Assembly: GCA_964596125.1 (NCBI GenBank)
Contig: CAZQRP010000012.1
Location: forward strand, 38,352-102,351
DNA length: 64,000 nt
Source: CAZQRP01 sp964596125
GTDB lineage: Bacteria; Chloroflexota; Dehalococcoidia; GIF9; UBA5629
Direction: 5' to 3'
Position 1 is the first letter of the stretch; each line of letters starts with the position of its first letter. Position numbers and translations under genes: made by a program. The notes beneath the pieces were generated by a model. It was not told the origin of the DNA. It did not search any database and was given only the letters and a program-made list of their open reading frames with translations. This document shows, piece by piece, positions 1-8,379 of the stretch.

Positions 1-24
1 TCAGTATTATACCACTCTTTACTC

Positions 25-53
25 TTTACAACCAGCATAAAGCGTCTTATAAT
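25..53 (+). promoter_or_regulatory. sigma-70-type promoter of greA-lysS-serS
   Basis: TTTACA at 25-30 and a perfect TATAAT at 48-53 are separated by exactly 17 bases, the consensus arrangement. Transcription would start near position 60, about 75 bases before the greA ATG, so the hairpin at 75-106 would lie inside the leader RNA. Confidence 0.7.
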
Positions 54-74
54 GTTTATTAGTTTAAATCGGCT

Positions 75-106
75 GACTGAGAGTAGTGAGGCTCTCAGTC
101 TTTTTT
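75..106 (+). terminator. intrinsic terminator or attenuator in the greA leader
   Basis: GACTGAGAG (75-83) pairs perfectly with CTCTCAGTC (92-100) around an 8-base loop and is followed by six T residues. It has the form of a factor-independent terminator, but it lies between the greA promoter and the greA start. It should therefore either terminate part of the greA transcripts early or end an upstream transcript. In E. coli, partial termination in the greA leader is known to release small RNAs (GraL); the arrangement here is similar. Confidence 0.7.
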
Positions 107-134
107 ACTACCTGCCAAAGCGAGGTGACAACAC

Positions 135-602
135 ATGGCACAAAAACAAATTCATATCACTAAAGAGGGTTTGGTGAAACTGGAAGCCGAGTTAGAGCAT
201 CTGGTATCAGTCCGAAGACCGGACGTAGCTGAGAAGATTAAGAGGGCGAGAGAAATGGGGAGTACTGAGAATAATGCCGAATATGACGAAGCCAAGAATG
301 AACAGGCATTTGTCGAAGGTAAAATATTGATGCTGGAAAATATTGTCAGGAATGCCGAGGTTATACAGTCACCAGCCTTGTCGGGTGTTGTCGAGTTAGG
401 CAACAAAGTACTGATTCAAAACCAGGACAGCAAGATCGAGCAATATACCATTGTAGGCAGCGCTGAAGCTAATCCTGTTGACGGTAAAATATCTGACGAG
501 TCACCGGTAGGACACGCCCTGCTGGGGAAAAAGAACGGTGATGAAGTTGAAGTGAAGACCCCGGCTGGACTTCTCAAATTGTTAATATTAGAAATAAGTT
601 AA
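135..602 (+). CDS. greA: transcription elongation factor GreA
   Basis: GreA enters the RNA polymerase secondary channel and stimulates cleavage of backtracked RNA. The 155-residue product has the family length: an N-terminal coiled coil (about residues 1-75) carrying NAEYDEAKNEQ, and a C-terminal FKBP-like domain (about 80-155) ending in VKTPAGLLKLLILEI. At the coiled-coil tip, E. coli Asp41 and Glu44 (GDLKENAEY) align with Ser and Asn here (GSTENNAEY), with a Glu in the Lys43 position, so cleavage activity could be altered. The ATG follows a GAGGTG ribosome site. lysS starts five bases after the stop, so greA is the first gene of a translation-related operon. Confidence 0.96.
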   Translation: MAQKQIHITKEGLVKLEAELEHLVSVRRPDVAEKIKRAREMGSTENNAEYDEAKNEQAFVEGKILMLENIVRNAEVIQSPALSGVVELGNKVLIQNQDSKIEQYTIVGSAEANPVDGKISDESPVGHALLGKKNGDEVEVKTPAGLLKLLILEIS

Positions 603-607
603 GCTTC

Positions 608-2110
608 ATGGCAAGATTGGAACATATTGTCCAACAGCGCTTGGAAAAGCTAAAAAGGATTCAGGCCCGAGGAATAGACCCCTACCCCAGTCACTACGAT
701 CGCAGCCACACTATTCAGGATGCGGTGGCTTCTTTTAAGCAACAGGAAGAACACCCGGAGGCAGCCTCTCATGAATTAAGCCTTGCCGGACGGATCACGG
801 CGAGCCGTGTCATGGGAAAGATAGCTTTTCTGGACCTGCGCGATAGCTCGGGCAAAATCCAGCTCTATTTCAGCCGTGCCAATCTTGGCAACGAGAAATA
901 CCAGTATCTTCGTGATCTCGATATCGGCGATATCATCGGCAGCAAAGGCAGGCTTTTCCGGACCAAGGCAGGTGAAATAACACTTGACGTAGCCGATTTC
1001 ACCCTCCTGTCCAAGTCTCTTAATTCATTACCTGAAAAGTGGCACGGATTGGCGGATGTTGAGAAGCGATACCGCCAACGCTATCTTGACCTGATAGCCA
1101 ACGAAGAGACCAGGCTCGTTTTCACTCGTCGCAGCCAGGTCATTACAGCTATGCGGCAGTTTTTAAATGAGCAGGGATTTATTGAAGTGGAAACGCCGGT
1201 ATTACAACCGATGGCTGGTGGGGCTCTAGCCCGTCGCTTTAAGACCCACCATCATGCTGTGGACCAGGACCTCTACCTGCGTATCGCCCTGGAACTTTAT
1301 CTTAAGCGCCTCATAATCGGTGGCTTCGACAAAGTCTACGAAATCGGACGTGTCTTCCGCAATGAAGGTATTTCTATTAAACATAATCCTGAGTTTACCA
1401 TGCTCGAAAGTTATCAGGCCTATGCAGACTACAATGATGTCATGAAGCTGGTCGAGGACATGGTACGCTATATTGCCAGAGAAGTTGTCGGCGGGACGGA
1501 AATCAACTTCGGCGCCAACCATATCAATCTTGGCCCCCCCTGGCAACGAGTCCCATTACGTGAAGCGATTAAAGAGCGTTGCGGTATCGATTTTAAGGAC
1601 TATCCTGAAGCCGATGCACTAAGAATGAGAATGGAGCAACTGGGAATAGAAGTTGATCCCGCCAAAGACAGGGGAAGGCTGGTAGATGAGCTTATTTCTA
1701 CCTTTGTTGAACCTGACCTTATCCAGCCCACCTTTCTTGTTGATTACCCTGTTGAGATGTCGCCACTGGCCAAAACGAAGCCTGACGACAAGGACCTGGT
1801 CGAGCGCTTCGAAGGCTTTATTGGTGGTATCGAGATTGCCAATGCCTTCTCAGAACTCAATGATCCTCTGGAGCAAAAGGAACGCTTCCGCTGGCAGAGA
1901 GAGATGCAGGTTACGGAAGCGGTGGTTGAGAAGTTGCTTTCCCAGGAGCCGGAAGTCGATATTATTGACGACGATTTTCTTCAAGCTTTAGAATATGGTA
2001 TGCCGCCAACAGGTGGTCTTGGAGTGGGAATCGACCGTTTGGTAATGCTGCTGACTAACAAGCAATCGATCCGTGACGTGATATTTTTCCCGCAGCTCAA
2101 GTCAAAATAG
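608..2110 (+). CDS. lysS: lysine--tRNA ligase, class II
   Basis: This cytoplasmic enzyme charges tRNA-Lys with lysine using ATP. The 500 residues follow the class II LysRS plan: an N-terminal OB-fold anticodon-binding domain (about 55-150; LAGRITASRVMGKIAFLDLR), then the catalytic domain with motif 2 (YEIGRVFRNEGISIKHNPEF) and motif 3 (GGLGVGIDRLVMLLT) near the C-terminus. The usual GGAARPF block reads GGALARRF here. It lies between greA and serS with very short spacers, consistent with cotranscription from the promoter at 25-53. No frame disruption is visible. Confidence 0.97.
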   Translation: MARLEHIVQQRLEKLKRIQARGIDPYPSHYDRSHTIQDAVASFKQQEEHPEAASHELSLAGRITASRVMGKIAFLDLRDSSGKIQLYFSRANLGNEKYQYLRDLDIGDIIGSKGRLFRTKAGEITLDVADFTLLSKSLNSLPEKWHGLADVEKRYRQRYLDLIANEETRLVFTRRSQVITAMRQFLNEQGFIEVETPVLQPMAGGALARRFKTHHHAVDQDLYLRIALELYLKRLIIGGFDKVYEIGRVFRNEGISIKHNPEFTMLESYQAYADYNDVMKLVEDMVRYIAREVVGGTEINFGANHINLGPPWQRVPLREAIKERCGIDFKDYPEADALRMRMEQLGIEVDPAKDRGRLVDELISTFVEPDLIQPTFLVDYPVEMSPLAKTKPDDKDLVERFEGFIGGIEIANAFSELNDPLEQKERFRWQREMQVTEAVVEKLLSQEPEVDIIDDDFLQALEYGMPPTGGLGVGIDRLVMLLTNKQSIRDVIFFPQLKSK

Positions 2111-2128
2111 CGATGGAAGCGGACTGTT

Positions 2129-3400
2129 ATGCTCGATATCAAACTAATCCGTGATAATCCAGAATTAATTCGCCAGACGTTAAATAAACGTGGCGATAGT
2201 ACCCCGCTTGACGAAATTATAGAATGTGATGAGCGCCATCGCCATTCGCTTCAGGAAGTGGAAGCGCTGCGGGCTAAACGTAATGAAGTGAGCAAACAAC
2301 TGGGAAAGATGGCGGATAAACCTCCCCAGCTCATCGCTGATATGCGGCAGGTAGGAGAGCAAATTACTTCTCTGGAAACAGAGATTGCGCGGCTATGGAC
2401 TGAGCTGGAAGACCGTCTGCTGCGATTGCCGAACACTCTTGATCCCGACGTGCCAACAGGTAACGATGCCGCAGACAATGTAGTAGTACGCTCCTGGGGT
2501 GAGCCAAAGGAATTTCCCTTCACGCCTCTTCCTCACTGGGAACTGGGAGAAAAACTCAATATTATCGATTTCCAGCGGGGTGTTAAACTTTCAGGTACCC
2601 GTTTCTATGTTCTTAAAGGGGCCGGGGCCCGTCTGCAGCGGGCTCTCATTAACTTTATGCTCGATCTCCATATCAGTGAGCATGGCTATACTGAAATTTA
2701 CCCTCCGTTTATGGTGAAACGGGAATGCATGGTCGGCTCAAGTAACCTCCCTAAGTTTGCAGATAATCTGTACCATGATGATACGGACGACCTCTGGTTT
2801 GTCCCTACTGCTGAAGTGCCGTTGACCAATTTACACCGTGATGAAATCTTGCTTCCCGGAATCCTGCCTATCCACTATGTCGCCTATACCGCCTGCTTCC
2901 GCCGCGAGAAAATGGCAGCCGGCAAAGATACCCGCGGTATTAAAAGAGGGCACCAATTTGACAAGGTCGAACTTTATAAATTCACCGAACCGGAAACCTC
3001 TATTCAGGAACTTGACTTGATGGTAAGGGATGTTGAGGATGTCTGTCGCCGGCTATCTATTCCCCACCGTGTCGTGCTATTATGCAGCGGCGAACTGGGA
3101 TTTGCCGCAGCAAAGTCTTTCGACATTGAAATGTGGGCTCCCGGCTGTGGCGAGTGGCTGGAGGTAAGTTCGTGCAGCAATTGTGGTGATTTTCAGGCCA
3201 GACGAACAAATATACGCTACCGTCCCGAAAACAATGCCAGACCCCGCTTTGTCCACACCCTTAATGGCTCAGGACTTGCTCTGCCTCGAGTGGTTATCTC
3301 GATCCTGGAAAACTACCAACAGGCTGACGGCAGTATAGTAGTGCCTGAAGCATTAAAACCATACATGGGAATTGAAACCATTACAGGCGCCCCTAAATAA
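2129..3400 (+). CDS. serS: serine--tRNA ligase
   Basis: SerRS aminoacylates tRNA-Ser. The 423-residue product has the expected N-terminal antiparallel coiled-coil arm (about 30-105) that recognises the long variable arm of tRNA-Ser, and a class II catalytic core with TAEVPLTNLH, motif 2 (FRREKMAAGKDTRG) and motif 3 (GSGLALPRVVISILENYQ). A second Cys-containing strand (EVSSCSNCGDFQARR) matches the normal SerRS core. It starts 18 bases after lysS. A tRNA-Ser gene lies 7 kb downstream. No T-box-like leader is present, since the gene sits inside the operon. Confidence 0.97.
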   Translation: MLDIKLIRDNPELIRQTLNKRGDSTPLDEIIECDERHRHSLQEVEALRAKRNEVSKQLGKMADKPPQLIADMRQVGEQITSLETEIARLWTELEDRLLRLPNTLDPDVPTGNDAADNVVVRSWGEPKEFPFTPLPHWELGEKLNIIDFQRGVKLSGTRFYVLKGAGARLQRALINFMLDLHISEHGYTEIYPPFMVKRECMVGSSNLPKFADNLYHDDTDDLWFVPTAEVPLTNLHRDEILLPGILPIHYVAYTACFRREKMAAGKDTRGIKRGHQFDKVELYKFTEPETSIQELDLMVRDVEDVCRRLSIPHRVVLLCSGELGFAAAKSFDIEMWAPGCGEWLEVSSCSNCGDFQARRTNIRYRPENNARPRFVHTLNGSGLALPRVVISILENYQQADGSIVVPEALKPYMGIETITGAPK

Positions 3401-3745
3401 AAGCACGGGAGAAAATACATCATATCTCCTGGCTTAGAGGCGTCGACCAAACTCAGACTTAAAGCTATCTCTATCAATAATCCCGCCTATAGTCAAGCAT
3501 TAGGTCCGACTCACATTATCTGTCTAAAATTTCAAAATGTAAATAATGCCCGGTTTAGCCTCATGTTCCAAAGTAATGCAACAGACCGCACCGGCTCCAG
3601 CAAAATGCATTCCTCCTTGTTCTGCGCGGATTTATAATAAAGACATTCATATGATATTATTGTATAGTGTATACGGGAAATTGAAGGCATGAACGAAAGC
3701 GTGTTATAGAATGATCAAGAGAGCCGGTAAGGTAACGGAACTATA
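3401..3745. other. intergenic region after serS
   Basis: No convincing gene. On the minus strand a 28-codon reading frame (3610 down to 3524) follows AAGGAGGA, but the site is only one base from the ATG and the product is not recognised. A small palindrome, GTATAGTGTATAC, lies near 3664-3676 and could be regulatory. No T-tailed terminator is seen after serS; a GGGAGA/TCTCC hairpin just after the stop lacks a T-tract. Confidence 0.4.
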
Positions 3746-4132
3746 ATGCCCCAGACAATTAAATGTACCAGTTGTAATTCAGAAAACGCAGAAGGTCTGC
3801 GATTTTGTATTACCTGTGGCAGCAGGCTAGGTGCTCCTTGCCCGCAGTGTGGTGCCATTGTCCCACCAGACTCCCGGTTCTGCCCGCAGTGTGCCTCTCT
3901 CTGTGGAATAGGTCGATTTGGGAAAATGCAGCATAAAATTGAAGCAACGCAGCAAATAACCAACTGCCCTGACTGCGGCTTGCCGGATAATGCAGGCCAC
4001 AGATTTTGTACCGCATGCGGCGCTAAGTTGGGTATTCCTTGCCCTCAATGCAGCACTATTATTGAGCCTGCAGCGGGATATTGTGTAAACTGTGGCTATG
4101 TTATGGAACATTTGAGAGGTAATAAGGAATAA
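3746..4132 (+). CDS. double zinc-ribbon protein
   Basis: A 128-residue protein made of four consecutive CxxC...CxxC zinc-ribbon units: CTSC/CITC, CPQC/CPQC, CPDC/CTAC and CPQC/CVNC. These form two double-zinc-ribbon domains joined by about 20 residues. There is no membrane segment or catalytic motif. Such modules usually mediate protein or nucleic acid contacts, and the specific role here is unknown. The next gene carries the same type of zinc ribbons, so the two may act together. The ATG has only a weak purine-rich site before it (GGTAACGGAAC). Confidence 0.85.
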   Translation: MPQTIKCTSCNSENAEGLRFCITCGSRLGAPCPQCGAIVPPDSRFCPQCASLCGIGRFGKMQHKIEATQQITNCPDCGLPDNAGHRFCTACGAKLGIPCPQCSTIIEPAAGYCVNCGYVMEHLRGNKE

Positions 4133-4275
4133 TATGCTTTGGCAATGGGAAAGCTGCCAGCAAGCGCAGTATATGATACAATCTAGTTAAGGTTAATAAA
4201 GGACCACAGTAAAAGTGACGGAGATAGTAATAATAAAGACCAGCCTCACCGAAATAATCGGAGAGTGTCAATAGA

Positions 4276-6393
4276 GTGCAACTGAAACCGAACATAGCCC
4301 TCTGCCCCTCCTGCCATAAGTCAAAAGATCCAAACGAGGCAATCTGCAGTCATTGTGGCGCCAGATCATGTCCGAACAGTCATCTCCTCAGCCCCGGCTC
4401 TCGAATTTGTTCGCATTGTGGATGGGTCGACCATAACTGGAAGCCACAGATGGGGTATCATACTCACGGCGTTGAAATCCATAAACCTTCGGGACCGACC
4501 GATGAACATGTCGAGTCCGGTTGTCCCCAATGTGGTGCTAAATCTGATATCAGGTCCGGATACTGTCCGAGCTGTGGCGCTCTATTTGGTACGGGGCACT
4601 ACGGGGAGACGCAGCAGAAAACAACGAGCTTTCCACCCGAAGCCGGGGAACCTGCGCCAATACAAAGCGAACACTACGTTGTACGCCAGCAATTACCGGG
4701 AGTTCGTGACGTAAAACTGGAGTACACTTGTCCCAGATGTACCGCGAAAATCGATCCCAAGTCGGGCATTTGCCCAAACTGTGGCTACATCGGTTCTATG
4801 CAGTATGAAATCTCGCAACCAAAGACAATCCCACCTGTATTTACGGCGGAAAAAATCACACCATTGAAGTCTCAAGGTTTCACCGGTCGTCAATATCAAC
4901 GGCCCAGCGAACCCAGTCAAAAGCAAACCTGCCCCTCGTGCGGTGCTTCTATTTCCATAGACTCGCGGATCTGCCCGATGTGCGGTGCACGCTGCGGTTC
5001 CGGTCGGCCGCGGATGCAAAAGCAGCTCATCAGCATTGCAGAAAGAGAGCGGGGCAGTTCACCACCGGCAATAAGCTCTCTACCGTCAGCAGTCTCGTTT
5101 GCGGCTGCAGCGAGAGCTGATGTAGCCAGAGTACCCAGCATTCCTCTGCCGGAAAGGGCGCTCCCACGCGAGAAAAAAAGAGAAAAAAAAGAAAAAGTAG
5201 AAAAAATTAAAAAAGTAAAAGAACCGGGGTATCCGGAGGAGAAAAGAGGATTCCCCCTGGGTCTTTTGCTGGCCGTTATAATTGTGGCTGTTGGACTGGT
5301 GGGTATGGTCGTCTATGTTGTCAGTCAGGAGTTTACTTCACCGGTTTCAGGGCCGTCACCATCACCACCGTCGACTGGCGTCGTAGATAAGACTCCACCG
5401 ATAATCTCGGGACTAAGTTATTCCGATGTCAGTGGATCAAACGTCACGATTAGCTGGGTTACAGATGAAAAAGCCAGCAGCAGGGTCGAATATTGCGATC
5501 CTGACGGCGTTTGTGGTTGGGGGGAAGAAAAAAGTCTGGTCAAAAACCACTCTATAGCTATTAGTGACATCAAGCTCGATATTCCTTACCACATTACAGT
5601 GAAATCTGTAGACGCGAACGGCAATGAAGCCATAACTGAAGCAGACAGGACATTCAAAACCGCAGTCACGGCTGACATAGACCCACCGTTGATTTCAGAT
5701 ACTACTGTTACCGATATTACTGAATCAAGTACCACCATTACCTGGAAAACAAATGAAGAGGCAACCAGCCAGATTAAATACGGCCCGACTTCTTCCTACG
5801 GGACAACAACGGCCCTGGATAGCAATCTGACCATGACCCATAGTATGGAACTGATCAATCTCAATCCCAACACAACTTACCACTTCAGGGTACTGTCAAA
5901 AGACGCCAGTAACAACGAAAGAGTGTCGGATGTAGACCAAACATTCACCACCCTTGCTCCCGTCCCTGTCGGCTATGAAGTTGGCAATCGTGCCCCTGAT
6001 TTCACACTGGAAAACCTTGACGGCGAAAGTGTCACTTTGAGTGACTTCCGGGGCAAGATAGTGATGGTCAACTTCTGGGCGACCTGGTGTGCTCCCTGTG
6101 TTGCTGAAATGCCTTACATCCAGGCAATTTCCACCGACTGGTCCGGTGACAGGGAACTGGCGATATTCGCTATTAACGTCAAGGAGAGTGCTGCGGTTGC
6201 CCAGAGCTTTATTGACAGCAAAGGATATACCTTCCCCGTTCTGCTCGATGTAAGCGGCGATGTGAAAACCAATTATAACGCAAGCACCATACCCAGAACG
6301 TTCTTCGTCGATACCGAAGGCATCATACAAAATGTCCAGGTCGGGCGTTTTCAAAGCCAGAGCGAGATAGAAAGCATACTCGACTCCCTATAA
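4276..6393 (+). CDS. zinc-ribbon / FN3 / TlpA-like thioredoxin membrane protein
   Basis: The 705-residue chimera has, in order: at least four zinc-ribbon segments with CxxC knuckles (residues 10-28, 32-48, 83-100, 152-169, 219-240); a Lys/Glu-rich stretch (298-316); one transmembrane helix (about 326-350); a Ser/Pro linker; two fibronectin type III-like domains (about 374-463 and 470-560); and a TlpA/AhpC-TSA thioredoxin fold (about 567-705) with the redox pair CAPC at 605-608 in WATWCAPC. The basic stretch before the helix predicts zinc ribbons inside and the thioredoxin domain outside, where it could reduce disulfides. The start is GTG. It resembles no single family from end to end. Confidence 0.85.
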   Translation: MQLKPNIALCPSCHKSKDPNEAICSHCGARSCPNSHLLSPGSRICSHCGWVDHNWKPQMGYHTHGVEIHKPSGPTDEHVESGCPQCGAKSDIRSGYCPSCGALFGTGHYGETQQKTTSFPPEAGEPAPIQSEHYVVRQQLPGVRDVKLEYTCPRCTAKIDPKSGICPNCGYIGSMQYEISQPKTIPPVFTAEKITPLKSQGFTGRQYQRPSEPSQKQTCPSCGASISIDSRICPMCGARCGSGRPRMQKQLISIAERERGSSPPAISSLPSAVSFAAAARADVARVPSIPLPERALPREKKREKKEKVEKIKKVKEPGYPEEKRGFPLGLLLAVIIVAVGLVGMVVYVVSQEFTSPVSGPSPSPPSTGVVDKTPPIISGLSYSDVSGSNVTISWVTDEKASSRVEYCDPDGVCGWGEEKSLVKNHSIAISDIKLDIPYHITVKSVDANGNEAITEADRTFKTAVTADIDPPLISDTTVTDITESSTTITWKTNEEATSQIKYGPTSSYGTTTALDSNLTMTHSMELINLNPNTTYHFRVLSKDASNNERVSDVDQTFTTLAPVPVGYEVGNRAPDFTLENLDGESVTLSDFRGKIVMVNFWATWCAPCVAEMPYIQAISTDWSGDRELAIFAINVKESAAVAQSFIDSKGYTFPVLLDVSGDVKTNYNASTIPRTFFVDTEGIIQNVQVGRFQSQSEIESILDSL

Positions 6394-6563
6394 ATGCAAT
6401 GAGCCATCATTAAAAAGTCCATATTCCCTCTACTGCCCTTCAAAAGGTACCCATAGTTGCCTCTAAAAAATTCTACAGTTCATACGGAGTCCGAAGCGGA
6501 CCTCCATCCATTCAAAGTAACAGTTTGCTTAACCCTCGGTCTATTTGAATTTAGAGACTGCTG

Positions 6564-6660
6564 CCCCGATTATATCGGGGTAAAGGTCTGGGAGTGTCCC
6601 CCATCTTTAAAAATCCCCCAAGCTTGAGGGATATAAGAGGTTGAATGTGAGTTTTTCAGC
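6564..6660. repeat. dispersed hairpin-rich intergenic repeat, copy 1
   Basis: The stretch holds a perfect hairpin CCCCGAT-TAT-ATCGGGG (6564-6580). It is followed by a CCCCC...GAGGG element and then AGAGGTTGAATGTGAGTTT and TTCAGC. The last part closely matches 18171-18220 (GCGAGTTGAATCTGAGCTTT, TTCAGC), which also follows a CCCC/GGGG hairpin. Two copies in one window, both intergenic, suggest a genome-wide repeat family. The rest of 6394-6715 holds no gene that I can see. Confidence 0.55.
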
Positions 6661-6715
6661 ACCCCCTTTAAACAGGAAGCAGCGTCGCATGTTATAACTC
6701 CCGGCGTTACGTCCA

Positions 6716-7396
6716 TTATTTTTTCTTTAGCATCTTATGCAGTTCAGGGAGACGGCCGTAGATAATAACTCTATCACCTATCTCTAGTATCTCATCCGCT
6801 TTAGGTAGGGATATCCACCTGTTACCACGCTCAATACCCTGGATAAATAACGTGTTCTCTTTCAATGCCTCCTCCAAAAAGGACCTGTCGAGCAAGAGTG
6901 AATTTTCAGTAACGATTACCCGCATAAGCCCGAATTCTTGCATCAGCAGGAACAGATCCTCCGTTGTAGTATCTCCAAAGGTACGCAACTTTAAAATCCG
7001 GTTTTCAATAAACTTCTCCCACCTTCTCACCAGACCCTGACGGCTAACGAGTTTATAGACCAGATATATCCCTGCAATAAGGACGAGTATGGTTATCGGA
7101 ATCTGGAAACCTTCGCTCACTACGATAGACGAGGTGGCACTTACTATAACGGTCACAATTCCCGCATTGCCAAGTATCATCAGCCATATCATGATCTGTC
7201 GCCTCTGGGGATGGTTCACCACAATTTCCGCCTCCCTCGTAGTGAATCCCGTTCCGGAGAATGCGGATAAAGCCTGGAACCTGGCCCTTTGCTCCGTCAT
7301 CCCTGTCATCATCAATGCAATGGCAGCTCCCCTTACAATCAAGAAAGATACGATTATTACCAGAAAAGTAGGTAACAGCAAATATAGACCACCCAT
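6716..7396 (-). CDS. membrane protein with TrkA-C domain (potassium-channel-like)
   Basis: The 226-residue protein has three hydrophobic segments (about 3-28, 66-88, 94-112). Between the first two lies ALSAFSGTGFTTREAE, which resembles a TrkH/KtrB-type pore-loop signature. A C-terminal TrkA-C (RCK C-terminal) domain follows (about 140-224), ending in DEILEIGDRVIIYGRLPEL. It may be a reduced ion-transport subunit or a sensor, with the regulatory domain in the cytoplasm. A GGAGGTAGCTAAC ribosome site precedes the ATG. It stands alone with no Trk partner nearby. Confidence 0.85.
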   Translation of the reverse strand: MGGLYLLLPTFLVIIVSFLIVRGAAIALMMTGMTEQRARFQALSAFSGTGFTTREAEIVVNHPQRRQIMIWLMILGNAGIVTVIVSATSSIVVSEGFQIPITILVLIAGIYLVYKLVSRQGLVRRWEKFIENRILKLRTFGDTTTEDLFLLMQEFGLMRVIVTENSLLLDRSFLEEALKENTLFIQGIERGNRWISLPKADEILEIGDRVIIYGRLPELHKMLKKK

Positions 7397-7689
7397 GTTA
7401 GCTACCTCCTCATTATCATTATCCCGGCAAAGTACCCTTCACATTGTACAATAATACTGCTCTATCGAGAACTATCTGAAACTACATGCCGGTAAATACC
7501 ATCTACGACCTCCTACAAGACTACGACGAACTGCCGCCTTGAGCAACAACAATGCGGCATAGACTCAGTTGAAAACGCGACCGGGCCATGGCATCAGTGC
7601 CATCCAGCCGCAGATAAATACGGACATTCTTGACTGTTTTTCCGTTGTTCTTACGATAAGGACTGCCTTCTCTGGGCTTTTCGGTTCAA

Positions 7690-7719
7690 TTGACCGTACC
7701 GATAAGCTGCTGCTATAAT
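7690..7719 (+). promoter_or_regulatory. extended -10 promoter for the 60-residue membrane protein
   Basis: TTGACC at 7690-7695, an 18-base spacer, and TGC-TATAAT at 7711-7719. The start point would be near 7726, which rules out the upstream TTG as a start codon for the following gene and supports the ATG at 7741. Confidence 0.6.
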
Positions 7720-7740
7720 CAACACCCGGAGAATGATTTT

Positions 7741-7923
7741 ATGATTACCGGTGCGTTTATTTTCGGCTTAATTTTTACCATCCTGGCCATTTTTGACATC
7801 ATCCACAATCAACTTGGATTCTTCCCCTTCGAGTTTCATTTCGAGCCTCTGGACACCATTATAGCTATCGGGGTGGCCCTCATCCTGCTTGCGGTCGTAT
7901 TTCGCACAGAGACCAAAAACTAG
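7741..7923 (+). CDS. small membrane protein, 60 residues
   Basis: It encodes two hydrophobic segments (residues 3-21 and 37-53) joined by a Phe-rich loop (GFFPFEFHFEP) and ends in a charged RTETKN tail. The ATG has GGAG nine bases upstream and a good promoter close by. I do not recognise the family. The two-helix hairpin form suggests a small inner-membrane protein of unknown role. It is followed by a divergent small gene on the other strand. Confidence 0.6.
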   Translation: MITGAFIFGLIFTILAIFDIIHNQLGFFPFEFHFEPLDTIIAIGVALILLAVVFRTETKN

Positions 7924-8035
7924 ACATTTTTCTGAAGAAACCGCCGCAGTTCTACGGATGGTGAGGTCAGAAAGAAAATCCCTGTCTTGATATCAGAAGC
8001 AGTGGAATGGTATCACTACAGGTAGCAATTACAAA

Positions 8036-8182
8036 TTAAACGCTGCACCAGAAGGAAGGAGTCATCATGCAGGCAGCGGCTGTTCCATATACCAAGAATA
8101 AAACACCAGACCCGATAATAGCTGTGCCGGCTATTTTTCGTTTCCGTCCGGACTCTCGGATTAAGGTACTATCCTTCTGCAT
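8036..8182 (-). CDS. small membrane peptide, 48 residues
   Basis: I found this frame by translating the minus strand. The ATG is preceded by TTAAAGGAGTAATGCC, a strong ribosome site at good spacing. The product has a basic N-terminus (RESGRKRKIAG), one hydrophobic segment (about 20-38) and a short Cys-containing tail, ending in TAA. It looks like a single-pass membrane peptide with the N-terminus inside. The family is not recognised. Support is the ribosome site and the membrane-protein composition only. Confidence 0.45.
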   Translation of the reverse strand: MQKDSTLIRESGRKRKIAGTAIIGSGVLFLVYGTAAACMMTPSFWCSV

Positions 8183-8379
8183 GGCATTACTCCTTTAAAA
8201 GGTAATTTTTATCCTGTACCATTCCTGCTGCCATGGCAGCAATTTTTATTCATAGTTTTTCCTCTTACTCATGATTTAAAGTAGTGGTTCACATTACCAA
8301 ATCTTGCTGTAGTTAATGGTTGATTCAACGTGGTCTTCTTGAAATTTCCCGTTTAAACTACTGTAGAGCAGGTAGTATC

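Noticed and set aside
7690..7740. TTG start for the 60-residue membrane protein
   Set aside because: The TTG is part of the -35 box of the promoter and lies upstream of the predicted start point.
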